Assembly: GCA_016946835.1 (NCBI GenBank)
Contig: JACVTC010000023.1
Coordinates: forward strand, 122,001-186,000
DNA length: 64,000 nt
Source: Neocallimastix lanati (nom. inval.)
Taxonomy: Eukaryota; Neocallimastigomycota; Neocallimastigomycetes; Neocallimastigales; Neocallimastigaceae
Direction: 5' to 3'
Shown: positions 12,250 through 25,180 of the stretch, one piece after another
Numbering within the stretch: the first letter of the stretch is position 1
Layout of the letters: every line of letters begins with the position of its first letter
Program-made: the position numbers and the translations under genes
Notes under the pieces: model-generated
Database searches by the model: none
What the model saw: the letters and a program-made list of their open reading frames with translations, nothing else
What the model was told of the DNA's origin: nothing

Positions 12250-15200
12250 AAACAGTCATTTAAATACATTTAAAAAAATTTATTAATACTTTTATATTAA
12301 TATTTATATATATTAATAAAAAAATAAGAATAAAAAATTGATTTGGTAAATATAACATTTATTTATTTTATATTTTTTTTTAAAAAAAAAAATAAAATAA
12401 AATTTAAATTAATAATATTTTTTTTATTAATGGCTACTACTTTTTTTAGGTCTTTAATTAATTTTTTCAATAATTATTAAAAAATATATAAATTTATAAT
12501 ATAAATTTATTTTAACAATTATTTTTTTTTATATTATTATTAATACATATTATTAATACATACTGCAAAATCAACTTTATATAGTATAAAATTTATTAAT
12601 ATCCATATTAATGAATGTTTTTAAAAAATTTTATATTCTTTGAATATTTTTATTTTTTATTTTAATAAAATTCTAGTTTTTTAATTATTACATTTTAGTA
12701 ATAAAGAAAAAAAAATTATTATATTTCTATTTAAATAAGATTAATGTAAAGGTCATAAATTAATTAAATAATATTAAAATAAATAATAATAATAATAATA
12801 AAAGAAAAAAAAAATTTTAATACATAAATTATACACTAAATAAATAAATATAATAAATATAATCTAGGTTTTCAAATATATAAACGATTCTTTACAATAA
12901 TATTTTATTACTATTTCTATATATAAAAGATAATTATTAAGTTTATAAAAATTGTAAAAACTATTTTATTGAATCCAATTTATACAAATAATATAAAATT
13001 ATTATGAAAATAATCAAAAATTTTTAAATATTCAATTATTATTATTATTATTTTTTTTTTAATTTTTAATTCTTTAGTATTTTAATATATAAAGTAGTGC
13101 TTTGAAAATATTTTAATATAATACCTGAAATATTTAAATTCGTTTTGATTAATAAATTTTTTAAATGTATTATTATATAAATAATACATTTTTTTATATT
13201 AATGTAAATATATATTAAAAAAAAATAAAAAAATTAATTTGGTAAATATAACTTTTATATATTTTACTTTTTTTTTTTTAAAAAAATTTTTTTTTTTAAA
13301 ATTAATATTTTTTATTAATGGTTACTACTATTTTTAGGTCTTTAATTAATTTTTTCAATAATTATTAAAAAATATATAAATTTATGGTATTAATTTATTT
13401 TAATAATTATTTTTTTTTTATATTATTATTAATATGTACTTCAAAAACTATTATTATCAAAATTATATAGTATAAAATTTATTAATATCTATATTGATGA
13501 ATTTTGTAGAAAAAATATTATATTCTTAGAATTTTATTAAAATAAAAAATAAAAATATTCAAATTATTACTATCACATTTTAGTAATAAAATAATAAAAA
13601 AATTATTATATTTCTATTTAAATAAGATTAATGTAAAGGTCATATATTAATTAAAAAATATTAAAATAAATAATAATAATAATAATAAAAGAAAAAAAAA
13701 ATTTTAATACATAAATTATACACTAAATAAATAAATATAATAAATATAATCTAGGTTTTCAAATATATAAACGATTCTTTACAATAATATTTTATTACTA
13801 TTTCTATATATAAAAGATAATTATTAAGTTTATAAAAATTGTAAAAACTATTTTATTGAATCCAATTTATACAAATAATATAAAATTATTATGAAAATAA
13901 TCAAAAATTTTTAAATATTCAATTATTATTATTATTATTTTTTTTTTAATTTTTAATTCTTTAGTATTTTAAATATATAAAGTAGTGCTTTGAAAATATT
14001 TTAATATAATACCTGAAATATTTAAATTCGTTTTGATTAATAAATTTTTTAAATGTATTATTATATAAATAATACATTTTTTTATATTAATGTAAATATA
14101 TATTAAAAAAAAATAAAAAAATAAAAAAATAAAAAAATTAATTTGGTAAATATAACTTTTATATATTTTACTTTTTTTTTTTTTAAAAAAATTTTTTTTT
14201 TTAAAATTAATATTTTTTATTAATGGTTACTACTATTTTTAGGTCTTTAATTAATTTTTTCAATAATTATTAAAAAATATATAAATTTATGGTATTAATT
14301 TATTTTAATAATTATTTTTTTTTTATATTATTATTAATATGTACTTCAAAAACTATTATTATCAAAATTATGTAGTATAAAATTTATTAATATCTATATT
14401 GATGAAATTTGTAGAAAAAATATTATATTCTTAGAATTTTATTAAAATAAAAAATAAAAATATTCAAATTATTACTATCACATTTTAGTAATAAAATAAT
14501 AAAAAAATTATTATATTTCTATTTAAATAAGATTAATGTAAAGGTCATATATTAATTAAAAAATATTAAAATAAATAAATAATAATAATAATAAATCTTT
14601 CATACATATATTATATTTATTATATTTATTTATTGAGTGTATAATTTAGGTTTTCAAATATATAAATGATTCTTTACAGTAATATTTTATTATTATTTCT
14701 ATATATATGTTATAATTATTAAGTTTATAAAAATTTTAAAAACTATTTTATTGAATCGTATTAATTCAAATGATATATAAAATTATTATGAAAATAATTA
14801 AATATTTTTATATATTTTCTTTTCTTTTTTTTTTTTTTTTTTTTTTATTTATTTATTTATTAATTTTTAATTCTGTTATTTTATAAATTAATATCAAAAA
14901 TTCAGCTTTTTTAATATACAATATAAATAAAATGTAAAATATTTAATCTCGTTTGGATTAATACTTTTATATATTTATTTTTTAATTATTTATTTAAATT
15001 AAAATCTTTTAAAAACTATTATATTTATTTTTTGATTATTTATATATAATAATACATTTAAAAAAATTATTAAAACTTTTATATTAATATTAATATTAAA
15101 ATATATTAAAATAAATAAAAATTATATTTACCAAATCATTTTTTAATATTTATTTTTTTTAAACATTTTTTTTAAAAAAAAAAAAAAAAATAAATATAAG

Positions 15201-15360
15201 TTAATAGTTTTTTTATTAATGGCTACTACTATTTTTAGGTTTTTAATTAATTTTTTCAATAATTACTAAAAAATATAAACTTATATTAATAATATAAATT
15301 TATTTTAATAATTATTATTTTTTTTTTTATATTATTATTAATGCAACTTATATACAAAAC
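12250..15360. repeat. Tandem ~0.89 kb repeat, three copies plus a partial fourth
   Basis: A noncoding unit recurs with a period of 887-905 bases. Anchor TTAATGG(C/T)TACTAC occurs near 12432, 13320, 14225 and 15221, and AGGTTTTCAAATATATAAA at 12866, 13753 and 14648. Copies 1 and 2 are nearly identical through 12750-13200 / 13640-14090. Copies 3 and 4 are more diverged, and each carries a short segment in inverted orientation (about 14606-14647 and 15122-15138). No reading frame or terminal repeats were found, so it appears to be a local satellite-like duplication rather than a transposon. Confidence 0.8.
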
Positions 15361-15733
15361 TTAATATTAATATTTTTTTGTAGTTCATTTTATTCCACTA
15401 ATTAATTCATATTATTTTTTTATTTTTATTTTTATTTTTTTTTTTTTAATTTTAACCAAAAAAAAAAAAAAAAAAATACTAATTTAATAATATTTAGATT
15501 TTTAATATTCCTGGGTAAAAATGATTAAAAATAAATTTAATATAAATAAATCATTAATAAATTATAAAATAAAAATTATTAAAAAAAGTACTACTATGAA
15601 CATTTTTATTACATAATAATATTTAATTTATTGAAAATATTTTTTATTTTTTTTTTTTGATTCTACAATTTTGGTATTTAAGAAATTAATATTTCTCAAT
15701 TTTTTTTTAAATATGTATAAATTTATTAATCAG

Positions 15734-15764
<31 letters not shown>

Positions 15765-15804
15765 AAATAAAAAAATTAAAATATTTATAATTAAATAATA
15801 TAAA
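15361..15804. other. 5' flank of receptor copy 2
   Basis: AT-rich. It contains the motif ATAAATTTATTAATCAGT (15717-15734) plus a poly(A) run shared with the 5' flank of receptor copy 1 (about 3452), marking the left limit of recognisable duplication. No promoter element could be assigned. Confidence 0.5.
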
Positions 15805-18593
15805 ATGATACTCATTAATAGTTTATTATATTTAATAATTTATTTTTATTGTGTCAATGCTAAGGAAGTTATTAATATTTTAATTAATAAACCTGATGTT
15901 GATGCAAATGAATATTTAGAAAAATATAATGAAATGATTAACCAATATTTTTCAATGAATAACATAAACGACTATGATGTAAAATTTTCGTATTGTAGCC
16001 CTGTATCTACAGATGGTGAAAATCTTTCTCAAATTTATAAAAATGCAGGTTCTCCATTCTCAATCGATGTTGAATATGCAAAGAATTTTAATTGTACACT
16101 TAGAGAATTAAAAAATGTGAATTATGATATGATGATACTTGATGATCGTTTTTTATATGCTGATAATTCATATGCTGATTTCGTCTTATTACAGGATGAA
16201 TTTGATTTCAAAAGATTTTCAGACTTCTATGCTGATTACAACAATTATAGATTAAATATTGATGATATTAATTACCATGATAAGGATATTTTAAATGATG
16301 GTAAATTAGGTAATAAGAAGAGATTATATGGACTTCCTTATGAATTAGATTTCGATGTATTGTATTATCATTCAGTAAATGAGAAGTCAAAGGATTCATT
16401 ATCATTAAAGGTGAAGGATTCATCTTTTAAAGATAATAATTCTTCAGATAATAATTCTTCTGAAGAAATTCTAAGTGCAGGTTTCAAGGATAATGATGAT
16501 TTAATAAATTTTTTTGGTGAATTTGTTCGTTATCAATATAATAAACCAATCGAAAACGAAATTTCATCTTATAATTTTTTATATAATAAGGAATCTATTG
16601 AATTATACGACTCCTTTAGAAATTATATATTAAAATTAACGGGAAATAATATAGAAAAAACTTTATCAACCACAGTAGAAGAGGCATATTTATCTTTTCT
16701 TGAAAATGAAAATAAATTATTTAGAGGAAGAGCGTCACTTTATAAAAGTTTAAAAGAAAATTCAAATATTTCAATTAAAATGAATTCCTTACCAGATAAT
16801 ATTAGTGTTATCAATGAAAAGTATTTAGTTATCAATAAAAATAGTTTAAAATCGACCGATGCCCTAGTTAAAATAGCATTAATTCTTACATCAAAGGAAA
16901 TGCAAATCTATCGTTCCATGGAAATTGGAAGTATTCCTACATTTAACTTTAAAAATGGATCCAATGAATCAGTTATTTCTTACTGTCAAATAAATTCCGA
17001 TATGTGTAATTTACTTGAAAAATTAAATCCAATTCGTATTAGAAATATATTTAAAAAGAATAAATTTAGTGCTCATTATTTAGAAACAAGATTAATATTT
17101 CCATCAGGATTGAAGCAAAGTTTAATAGATCCAAACGATAATATCGCCTCCAAATTATTCATGAACATATTAGATGTTTTGAACCAATCAACCATGGATA
17201 AAGAAATTGAAATTACACCAGTAATGGTTGTATTCATGATTTTAAATGTATTTACTATAGCGGTAGCCGTGTATTTAATCATATTTATGATAAAGGTTCA
17301 TAGAAATAGAAAACATCCCTATATTAAGGCTATGTCACCTCAATTAACCAATTTAACCATTTTCGGTATTTTAATGAGAATTATCTATCCCTATTTTTAT
17401 AGTTTTGTGAACACAAGATTTTTATGTCGAATGAGTGTTGTTTTAAATTTCTTTATCAATAACTTAGTGTACATTCCACTTTTTGCCATTATCTTTCGTA
17501 TTTATTATATTTACACCAATATTTCGAGTGTATCCTATGGAAAAAAGTTACATGATCGTCGATTGATTATATATATAAGTTTAATTTTAATTATGAGCTT
17601 ATTTGCGTATTATGGAATTTCCTATTTTGACGAGTATAACTTAGAAACAGATGGCTCATTACAATATTATCGTTTTTTAACATGTGTCTATGATTTTAGT
17701 AAACATTCCTTAATTTCCAATATTTATACTTTTATTTTGGTAAGTATTTTTAAAATATATAATTAGATTATTTTAATATTGTAAATTTTTAAAAATAATA
17801 AATTTATTGAATTTGATAATATTTTTATAATTATTAATATTATAAATATTAATATTATTATTATTATTATAATTATTATTATTATTATTATTATTATTAT
17901 GATTATATTAAATAGTTTGCAACAATGATAGCAATGACCTTTAAAATTCGTTCAATTTCAAAGAAATATGGTGATACAACGTTCATATTTTTCATAGTAT
18001 TACTTTTATTATCATCTTTCCTTTTTGAAAAAGCATTTGATTCATTCCTTACAAATGGAAGCAATATTTCATTTTCTTCAATTATATTAATATTCATTCA
18101 TATCATCATTTCATTAATTACTGTCTACTTTTTAATTGGTAATAGATTACTTTATATTAAGAAGCATCCAATTAAAAATAAGGAAAAATTAGTTAAAGCC
18201 GACTTCAATAATATTAATAATCTTTTCAAGTATATACCAATTAGAAAATCTGGTAATTCTTCATTTACATTGTTTGATAGCAGCAATAAAAGTAAAAATA
18301 CTAATAGCACAAATACTAATAGTATCTACTCCAGTTTTGTAAAAATCAGTAATTCCTATTTTAATAGAAGTGAACCCATTATTAATAATGATTCGAATTA
18401 TCGTTCTTTAGCTCAATCATTATCAAAATATAATAGTGAAGATATTAACTTTAGTAACAATTACACCAACTGCGATAGTAGTAATAATTTTGAAATAAAC
18501 ATCATGGAAGAAAAAAATAATAATAGTAATAATAATGTAATTGATAATAATAATTTTAATGAAAATGGAATTAATAATGAAAGTGAAAAATAA
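15805..18593 (+). CDS. SBP-like ectodomain / class C GPCR fusion receptor, copy 2
   Basis: Two exons, 15805-17739 and 17916-18593, joined by a phase-0 intron (GTAAGT donor, AATAG acceptor) at the same TM5 position as in copy 1, give about 870 residues. The signal peptide and solute-binding-like ectodomain are almost identical to copy 1 up to about residue 445; the Asn/Ser repeat is one 15-base unit shorter. The sequence then diverges sharply around TM1 (for example NQSTMDKEIEITPVMVV). High identity returns locally at TM2-TM3 (FLCRMSVVLNFFINNLVYIP). The cytosolic tail is longer and strongly Asn/Ser-rich. The role is inferred to be solute sensing at the plasma membrane; the ligand is unknown. 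Confidence 0.88.
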
Positions 18594-19363
18594 TAACAAT
18601 AATACTCATTACTATCAAATATTAATTTGTAGTTTAATAATATAAATAAGTAATATTATTTATATTAAATACATCATTACAATATTTTATAACAGTAGTT
18701 TTAAATATAATATTTATTATGATTTAGAATTAATATTTATTGTAAAAAAAAATAATATATAAATATTATTTTTTATTTTAGAAATAATATTAAAATATAT
18801 TATTGTAATATAGATATTAAAAATATTTTATTATATTAATTTTGAATGTAATATTTATTATAATTAGGAATTAGTAATTTGTTATAAAATAGAGTATAAA
18901 TATATACATTAGTATAATTAATAAATTAATAACAGTAAAAAATTATATTTAATGATACTCACTAAAAAATATTATTATTATAAAAATGTAAAAATATATA
19001 TATACAAATATATTATAGAAAATATATGAATATTATTAAAAGTTTATTAATAAATAAAAAAAATATAGAATACTATTATTTTGAAAATTTAAAGAAATAA
19101 ATAATACATATATATGTATTTTTATATGAAATTAATATAATATTTATTATAGAAAAATACGATTATTAATATAAATTTATAAATAATAAAAAAATTATTA
19201 ATATAAATTTATAAATAATAAAAAAGATAATAAATAACTTTTATAATAATAATATAAAAAATAATTTAAAACTATTTAGTAGTCTTTAAGTAATTGCATT
19301 TATAAAAAAAAAATATATATATATATATATTTATATAAATTAATAATAAAATTATTTCTTCCA

Positions 19364-19394
<31 letters not shown>

Positions 19395-19774
19395 TTTCTA
19401 TATTATATAATAATTTATTATTAAAAATTGAGATGGTATTTTTTTTATAATTATTTTTCCATCTTTTTTCTCATCATATTTTTTTTTATATAAATATCTT
19501 TTTTTTTTTTTTTTTTTTTTTTTTTCCAGAGAATATAAATAAACAAATAAATAAATAATAATTAGACTTTTTAAAGTTTTTTGGAAAAATAAATTTATTA
19601 TAATAAAAAGTTTTAAATTAAACAACTAATAATAGTAATTTAATAATAAAAGGATATTATAAATGATAATTAATAATAGTTTTATTTAATGATTTAAATT
19701 AATTAAATCACTAATAATAGTAATTTAATAATAAAGGATATTATAAATGATCATGTTAATAGTTTTTTTATTTA
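18594..19774. other. AT-rich spacer between receptor copies
   Basis: Low-complexity A/T sequence with long poly(T) runs near 19365 and 19500. A short local repeat (CACTAATAATAGTAATTTAATAATAAA) occurs near 19625 and 19708. No gene seen. Confidence 0.5.
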
Positions 19775-20425
19775 ACTTTAAAAAATCCATCAAATGAATC
19801 TGCTATTTCTTAATATCCAATAAATTTAGACATGTGTGACTTACTTTAAAGAATTAAACCCACTTCATATTAGAAATACATTTAAAATGAATACATCCAG
19901 CGTTCATTGTTTAGAAACAAAAAAAAAAAATTTTTACCATTAGTATTGAAGAAATATTTAATAGATCCAAAAGGATAATACTGCTTCAAAGTTATTCATG
20001 AACTTATTAGATGTATGGAATCAATAGGCAGATAATTTTATTGAAGTTATTCCAGTTATGATTGCACTCCTCCTTTTTTAAATGTATTTACTATAACAGT
20101 AGTAATTACATTTAATCATATTTAATGATAAAATTTCATAGGAAATAGAAAAGCAACCAAATATTAAAGCTATATCACCTCAATTAACCCAATTTAACCC
20201 ATTTTCGGGTATTTTAATGAGAATTGTCTATCCATATTATTATAATAGAGTAATTAGTAGATTTTTTGTGTCATATGAATGTTGTATTAAATTTCTTTAT
20301 CAGTAATTTTGATAAGATTAATAATCATTTTTAAGTATATTCCAATTAAAAAATCAAGTAATACTTTATTTACAAAAATAATAGTAGCAATGGAAGTTAA
20401 AAAATACAAGTAGAATGAATACCAG
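19775..20425 (+). pseudogene. Broken third copy of the SBP-GPCR receptor
   Basis: Recognisable pieces match copies 1 and 2 in order: the end of the ectodomain (SNESAIS, LDMCDLL), the juxtamembrane segment (NTASKLFMNLLDVWNQ), TM1, PNIKAISPQL, and TM2 (SGILMRIVYPYYY), up to the start of TM3. The sequence then jumps directly to the cytosolic tail (INNHF..YIPIKKSSN type). TM4-TM7 and the intron are deleted. Many frameshifts and stops are present. Within 20181-20210 three short runs are each one base longer than in the intact genes (AACC to AACCC twice, CGG to CGGG). It is not functional. Confidence 0.85.
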
Positions 20426-21465
20426 AGTGTTGAGAATCTACAACTTATATTATAAAATATATATATAAATATATATATTTATGTATATTTTAAACTGTTT
20501 TTTTTTTATAAATAATATAAAAATTTTTTAATAATTTAAAAATACTAAATATAAAATATTATTATCATTATTATTAAAAATGTAAATATATATATATATA
20601 TTTATATATTTATAATTTTATAGTAGTGGATATTATTTTAAAATATTAACTTTTTATATTTTTAATATACTATCTACTAAGTTAATTATTACCTTGAAAA
20701 TGAGTCTGAAGAATTTCTATATAGAACTTTAAAAATAAATAATTTTTTTAAAAGTATAAATCTCAATATATTAAAATTATAGTAGATATTATTTTAAAAT
20801 TTAATAATTAATTAATTAATTAATGTTATAAAAATGATTCTAAAGAAGTTCTACATCAAACTTTAAAAATGAAATATAATAATTTTTTATTTGTTGATTA
20901 TTAGCTTTATTAATATCATAAAAAGTTTATCATACAGTAATTGTATAAATGGGTAACCGAGAGTAACCTTTATATAAAACATCATGTGATTTATAAATGT
21001 GATATTAATTTACATAAAATAAATTAAAAATATATTAAAAATGCATTAACATAGATTTATGTTATGCAAAACATGGAAAATTATAATAAATAAATAAATA
21101 AATAAAATAGATAAATAAATGGGAAAGTTATACAGTAATAATAACTACTTAAGTATATTATAATTTTTTTATTTTTCATAGGATGCATTAATTTTAAAAA
21201 TTTTAATTGATATTTATGATTTTTTTTTTTTTTTTTTTTATAGCCTAAATTATTGTGAACTTTAATCTTTATTTATTTATTCTTATATAAAATACGGGAA
21301 TACTTTTAATTTTAATAAAAAAAAAAAAAAAATACAGAATTAATAAAATAAATAAATATTGTTTGTCCAATTTGAACATAATAACAAATGAAATAGTAAC
21401 ATGAAAATAAACAGTAATAATCAAAAATAAATGTATAAATAAATTCAAAAAAAAAAAAAAAAGTT
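20426..21465. other. AT-rich intergenic region
   Basis: Low-complexity A/T sequence with microsatellite and homopolymer tracts; no gene or element recognised. Confidence 0.5.
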
Positions 21466-21705
21466 CATAGGCAACGAACCTCTCCTCCTTATGGATTAGG
21501 GTTTGAATTGACTATCTGAAAGAAATTATGGGTCTTCTCCTTCAGAGGCATTGGCCCTGCTTGCCTGTCTTACTTGCATTTTCAGCGTTGATGCCTCCTT
21601 GTTAGTTTGCGTTTATACTTTCGGAATAGTAACCCTTGTCGAGTTCTAGCCCGAGGCATAATTTCTGTTAAAAGAGCCACAGATCGCACCTATATTTATG
21701 AGTAA
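21466..21705. other. GC-richer island, unidentified (possible repeat or ncRNA)
   Basis: About 240 bases of balanced composition stand out from the surrounding A/T sequence, beginning after a poly(A) run (GTTCATAGGCAACGAACC) and ending near GAGCCACAGATCGCACC. No frame on either strand stays open throughout; the longest minus-strand runs include NKEASTLKMQVRQASRANA. I could not assign it to a tRNA, rRNA or snRNA. A dispersed noncoding repeat is my best guess. Confidence 0.35.
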
Positions 21706-21838
21706 ATTTAAAATAAAAAAGGAAGGAAGGAATGAAAAAAAAAAAAATTTATTTATTTTTTTTTTTTTTTATACTTTAGTTTATTCAATTAAAGTTAACT
21801 TTTTTTTTTTTTTTTTATCATGATAAATTTATTTCCTT

Positions 21839-21891
<53 letters not shown>

Positions 21892-22291
21892 TTCAAAAAA
21901 AACTTCAAAAAAAAAACTGAAATTTAACGAAATAAAAACAAGATATATATGAATCTACTGGAATCCGAGAATTTTAATATACAAATTTCATTTTTATTAT
22001 AAGTATTCTTTTCTTTTTTATATTATTTATTTATTTTTTTTTAATTATATATATTTATTTACATATTATTGTACAAGATTTTAAATAATGTATGATTACT
22101 TTTTTTTTTAATTTATATAAATAATAAAAAATTCCTTGTTTATAAATATTTATATATATATATAAAGTTCTTTCATAAATATTTATATATTTATATATAT
22201 ATATATATATATGATATATGTATATGTTATTTTTTTTTTTTTTTAAAAAAAAAAAAGGGAGGTGAGAGAAAAAAAAAAAAAAAAGAAAAAA
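21706..22291. other. 3' flank of the LRR gene
   Basis: Homopolymer-dominated sequence including a long A run (about 21841-21889) and TA microsatellites. No gene seen. Confidence 0.5.
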
Positions 22292-23587
22292 TTAAACGAG
22301 TGAGAATAAAGCTATAGCTAAAGCTATAATTAAATAGTTTATCTTTGCATAAGTGATAATTGTGAAAGCAGAATTACCGAATCTAACTTGATTAATATCT
22401 TTTTCAGTACAATTTTTAAAACTACTCGCACCAATTTCACTTTGGTTTGAACATGTATTATTTTGATAGCATTCAATTGTTACACCATGGAAGTTACAAT
22501 GATTAACTGGAATTGAATGTTCATAACCAAAATTTATAATTTTAGCTTTTAATTTTACATTACTAGAAATATCACTATTATTAATTATTATTAATAATAT
22601 ATAATTTTAAGTATAAATATTAATAATTTAATATTTCAACAGTAGAAATAAAATTCAAAAATTATATTGTATTATGAAATAATTAAATAATATATATTTA
22701 TATATTTTTTTTTTTTTTTTTTTAATTTTTCATACAATTCTTCAATATTTGTTAAATTGAAAATAGCATTTGGTAATTTTGTAATATTATTATTTTGAAC
22801 ATAACTAATAATAATAGTTTTATATTAATAGAATATATTAATTAATATATATTTTAATACTAATTTTTTTTTTTTTATTTTAATAATAAAATATTACATT
22901 TTTCTTATAGGCTCAATTTCACTTAATTTTTCCATGAAAGCATTATCAAAGTAATTACCAGATCCATAACTAGTAAAAAACATTTATTAAAAATTAATAT
23001 TTGATATAAAATTAATGATAGAAAAAAAAAAAAAATATATATATATATAATAATTTTTAAATATTTACATTTCTTCTAAGGCTTTATTTTTATTTTTAGA
23101 GGAATATGAACTGAACCCATTACCAGTTAAATTTCTATTATGATTAATAATTTATATAAACCATTCAATAATGTTTTTAAATATTGGGAAAAAAAATAAT
23201 ATATATATATATATTCATATATTAATATTTTTATTTTCATATAAAAATAAAAATATTAATATATGAATTAGGAATATTAAGATAGCAAATTAACCTACAT
23301 GATTTTTAATTTTTCTGGAATACGTAATTCACCCTTCATTTTATTATTATTTAAATAACTTTATATAGATTAACATACATTAAAAAAAAAAAAAAAATAT
23401 TTAATAAGTATTATCTTATTTATTTATTTAAATTTAATATTAAATAATTATTATATTAATTATTATATATTCAAAATAATAAAATGAAAAAAAAAAAAAA
23501 AGGAAATTAATTACAGCTCTTCAAGTTCAGTAAAACTATAAATTTCATCCGTCAATTCACCCTCAATAGTATTACCTCTTAAATCTC

Positions 23588-23619
<32 letters not shown>

Positions 23620-24335
23620 TTTCATAAGAATTAATATATTTTCATATTAAATTTTACCAATTATAATAAAATAAAATAAAATAAAATAAAATAAAAATTT
23701 ATATTTTAATATTTACAATATTTTTAATTTCTTTAAATTCTTAAAAATATATGGAAATGCCACCATACGATTATCAGATAAAATACTATATAAAAATAAG
23801 CAGAAAATATATATATATATATATATATAGTATATGTTCATTCATGTTAAAATAGTCTTCATTATTTTAAAAATAATTTAATAGTTTAATTAAAAAAAAA
23901 AAAAAAAAATTAATTACAGTTCCTCCACTGGACTCTTTGCATTAATTGAAGTTGGCATTTTGTAAACTTGATGAACTTCTCTAAATACCATTTTTAAACA
24001 AAACAAAAAAAAAAAAAAAAAAAAAAAATTTATTCATGATTATTATTATTTATTTATTAATTTTAATTATATATATATAAATTATTATTATTTATTAATT
24101 TTAATTTTAATTTTAATTATATATATATATAAATTATTATTAAATTAATATACCTACAATTTTTTTAAATTTGGTATATCAAAGAAACGACTTGGTAAAA
24201 TTAAATTAGGGAATCTATCTTTAGCACTGAACGACCTATTTTATTATTAAATATATATAAATAAATATATATAAAATATAAAATATATATATATATATAT
24301 ATTTTTTTTTAATTAATTCATTGAATTTTTTTTTC

Positions 24336-24369
<34 letters not shown>

Positions 24370-24958
24370 GTATTAATATAATAATATATTTTTTAAAATG
24401 ATGTCTATTTACAAATCTGTAAGCTTTTCTAAAAGTGGAAAAGTTTCACTTTCACCAAATACTTTATTACCAAATACATTGAAATCACTTTTCAAATTTA
24501 TATATATTAAAATATATATTATTTATAGATGAAGATCATAATTTAATATTATATTCTTTATTATTATTATTATTATTATCAGTCATTGATGAATAATACA
24601 ATAAAAAAAAAAAAAAATAAAAAAAAAAAAAATAAAAAAAAAAATAAAATAAAATAAAATAAAAAAAAAATAAAATAAAAATAAAAAAAATAAAAAATGA
24701 TTAAATAAAATAAAATAAAATAAAATAAAATAAAATTAAAACTTTTTACATTTTTGTTATGTAACCGTCTTCACATGTTACTTCTAAATCATATTCATTA
24801 TCATAGACCCCTTCACAGCAATCCGTCTGTGAATTATAGGAATATCCATTTCTCTGTATAAATTTACCAAGATTTTTACAATCCTCTATAATACAGAACA
24901 CCGGTAAAATATTTAAAGTCAGTATTGATAATAATAACCACTTAATTTCGACTTTCAT
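22292..24958 (-). CDS. Secreted/surface leucine-rich-repeat protein, 11 exons
   Basis: Exons on the minus strand: 24750-24958, 24413-24487, 24158-24235, 23918-23980, 23717-23785, 23515-23586, 23299-23358, 23069-23134, 22898-22969, 22736-22804, 22292-22574; about 371 residues. Every intron has GT..AG ends and is phase 2. Exon 1 has a signal peptide (residues 1-22) and a cysteine cap reminiscent of LRRNT (DCCEG..., VTCEDGYITK). Exons 2-10 each encode about one leucine-rich repeat of 20-26 residues (for example ILSDNRMVAFPYIFKNLKKL and LDLRGNTIEGELTDEIYSF). Exon 11 has a Cys-containing cap and a hydrophobic C-terminus (YLIIALAIALFSLV), either a membrane anchor or a GPI-attachment signal. Likely a cell-surface binding or adhesion protein; partner unknown. 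One acceptor (24488) follows AAAAG rather than a pyrimidine-rich tract. Confidence 0.85.
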
Positions 24959-25142
24959 TTTTTTTTTATTTTATTTTTATTTTATTTTTATTTTATTTTT
25001 TATTTTATTTTTTTAAAAAAAAAAAAAAAAAATTTAAGAAATAAATTAAATTAAGAAAATTTTTAATATTTAATTAAAAATTGAAAAAAAAAAAAAAAAT
25101 TTTTTTTTTTTTTTTTGTGATTTATATAACCAAAAATAATCA

Positions 25143-25180
<38 letters not shown>

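Noticed and set aside
17903-18097. Minus-strand frame across receptor exon 2
   Set aside because: Shadow of the receptor reading frame on the other strand; the sense-strand protein has clear helices and a paralog.
21466-21705. tRNA gene suggested by GGGTTTGAATT resembling a B box
   Set aside because: No matching A box at the right distance and no cloverleaf could be drawn.
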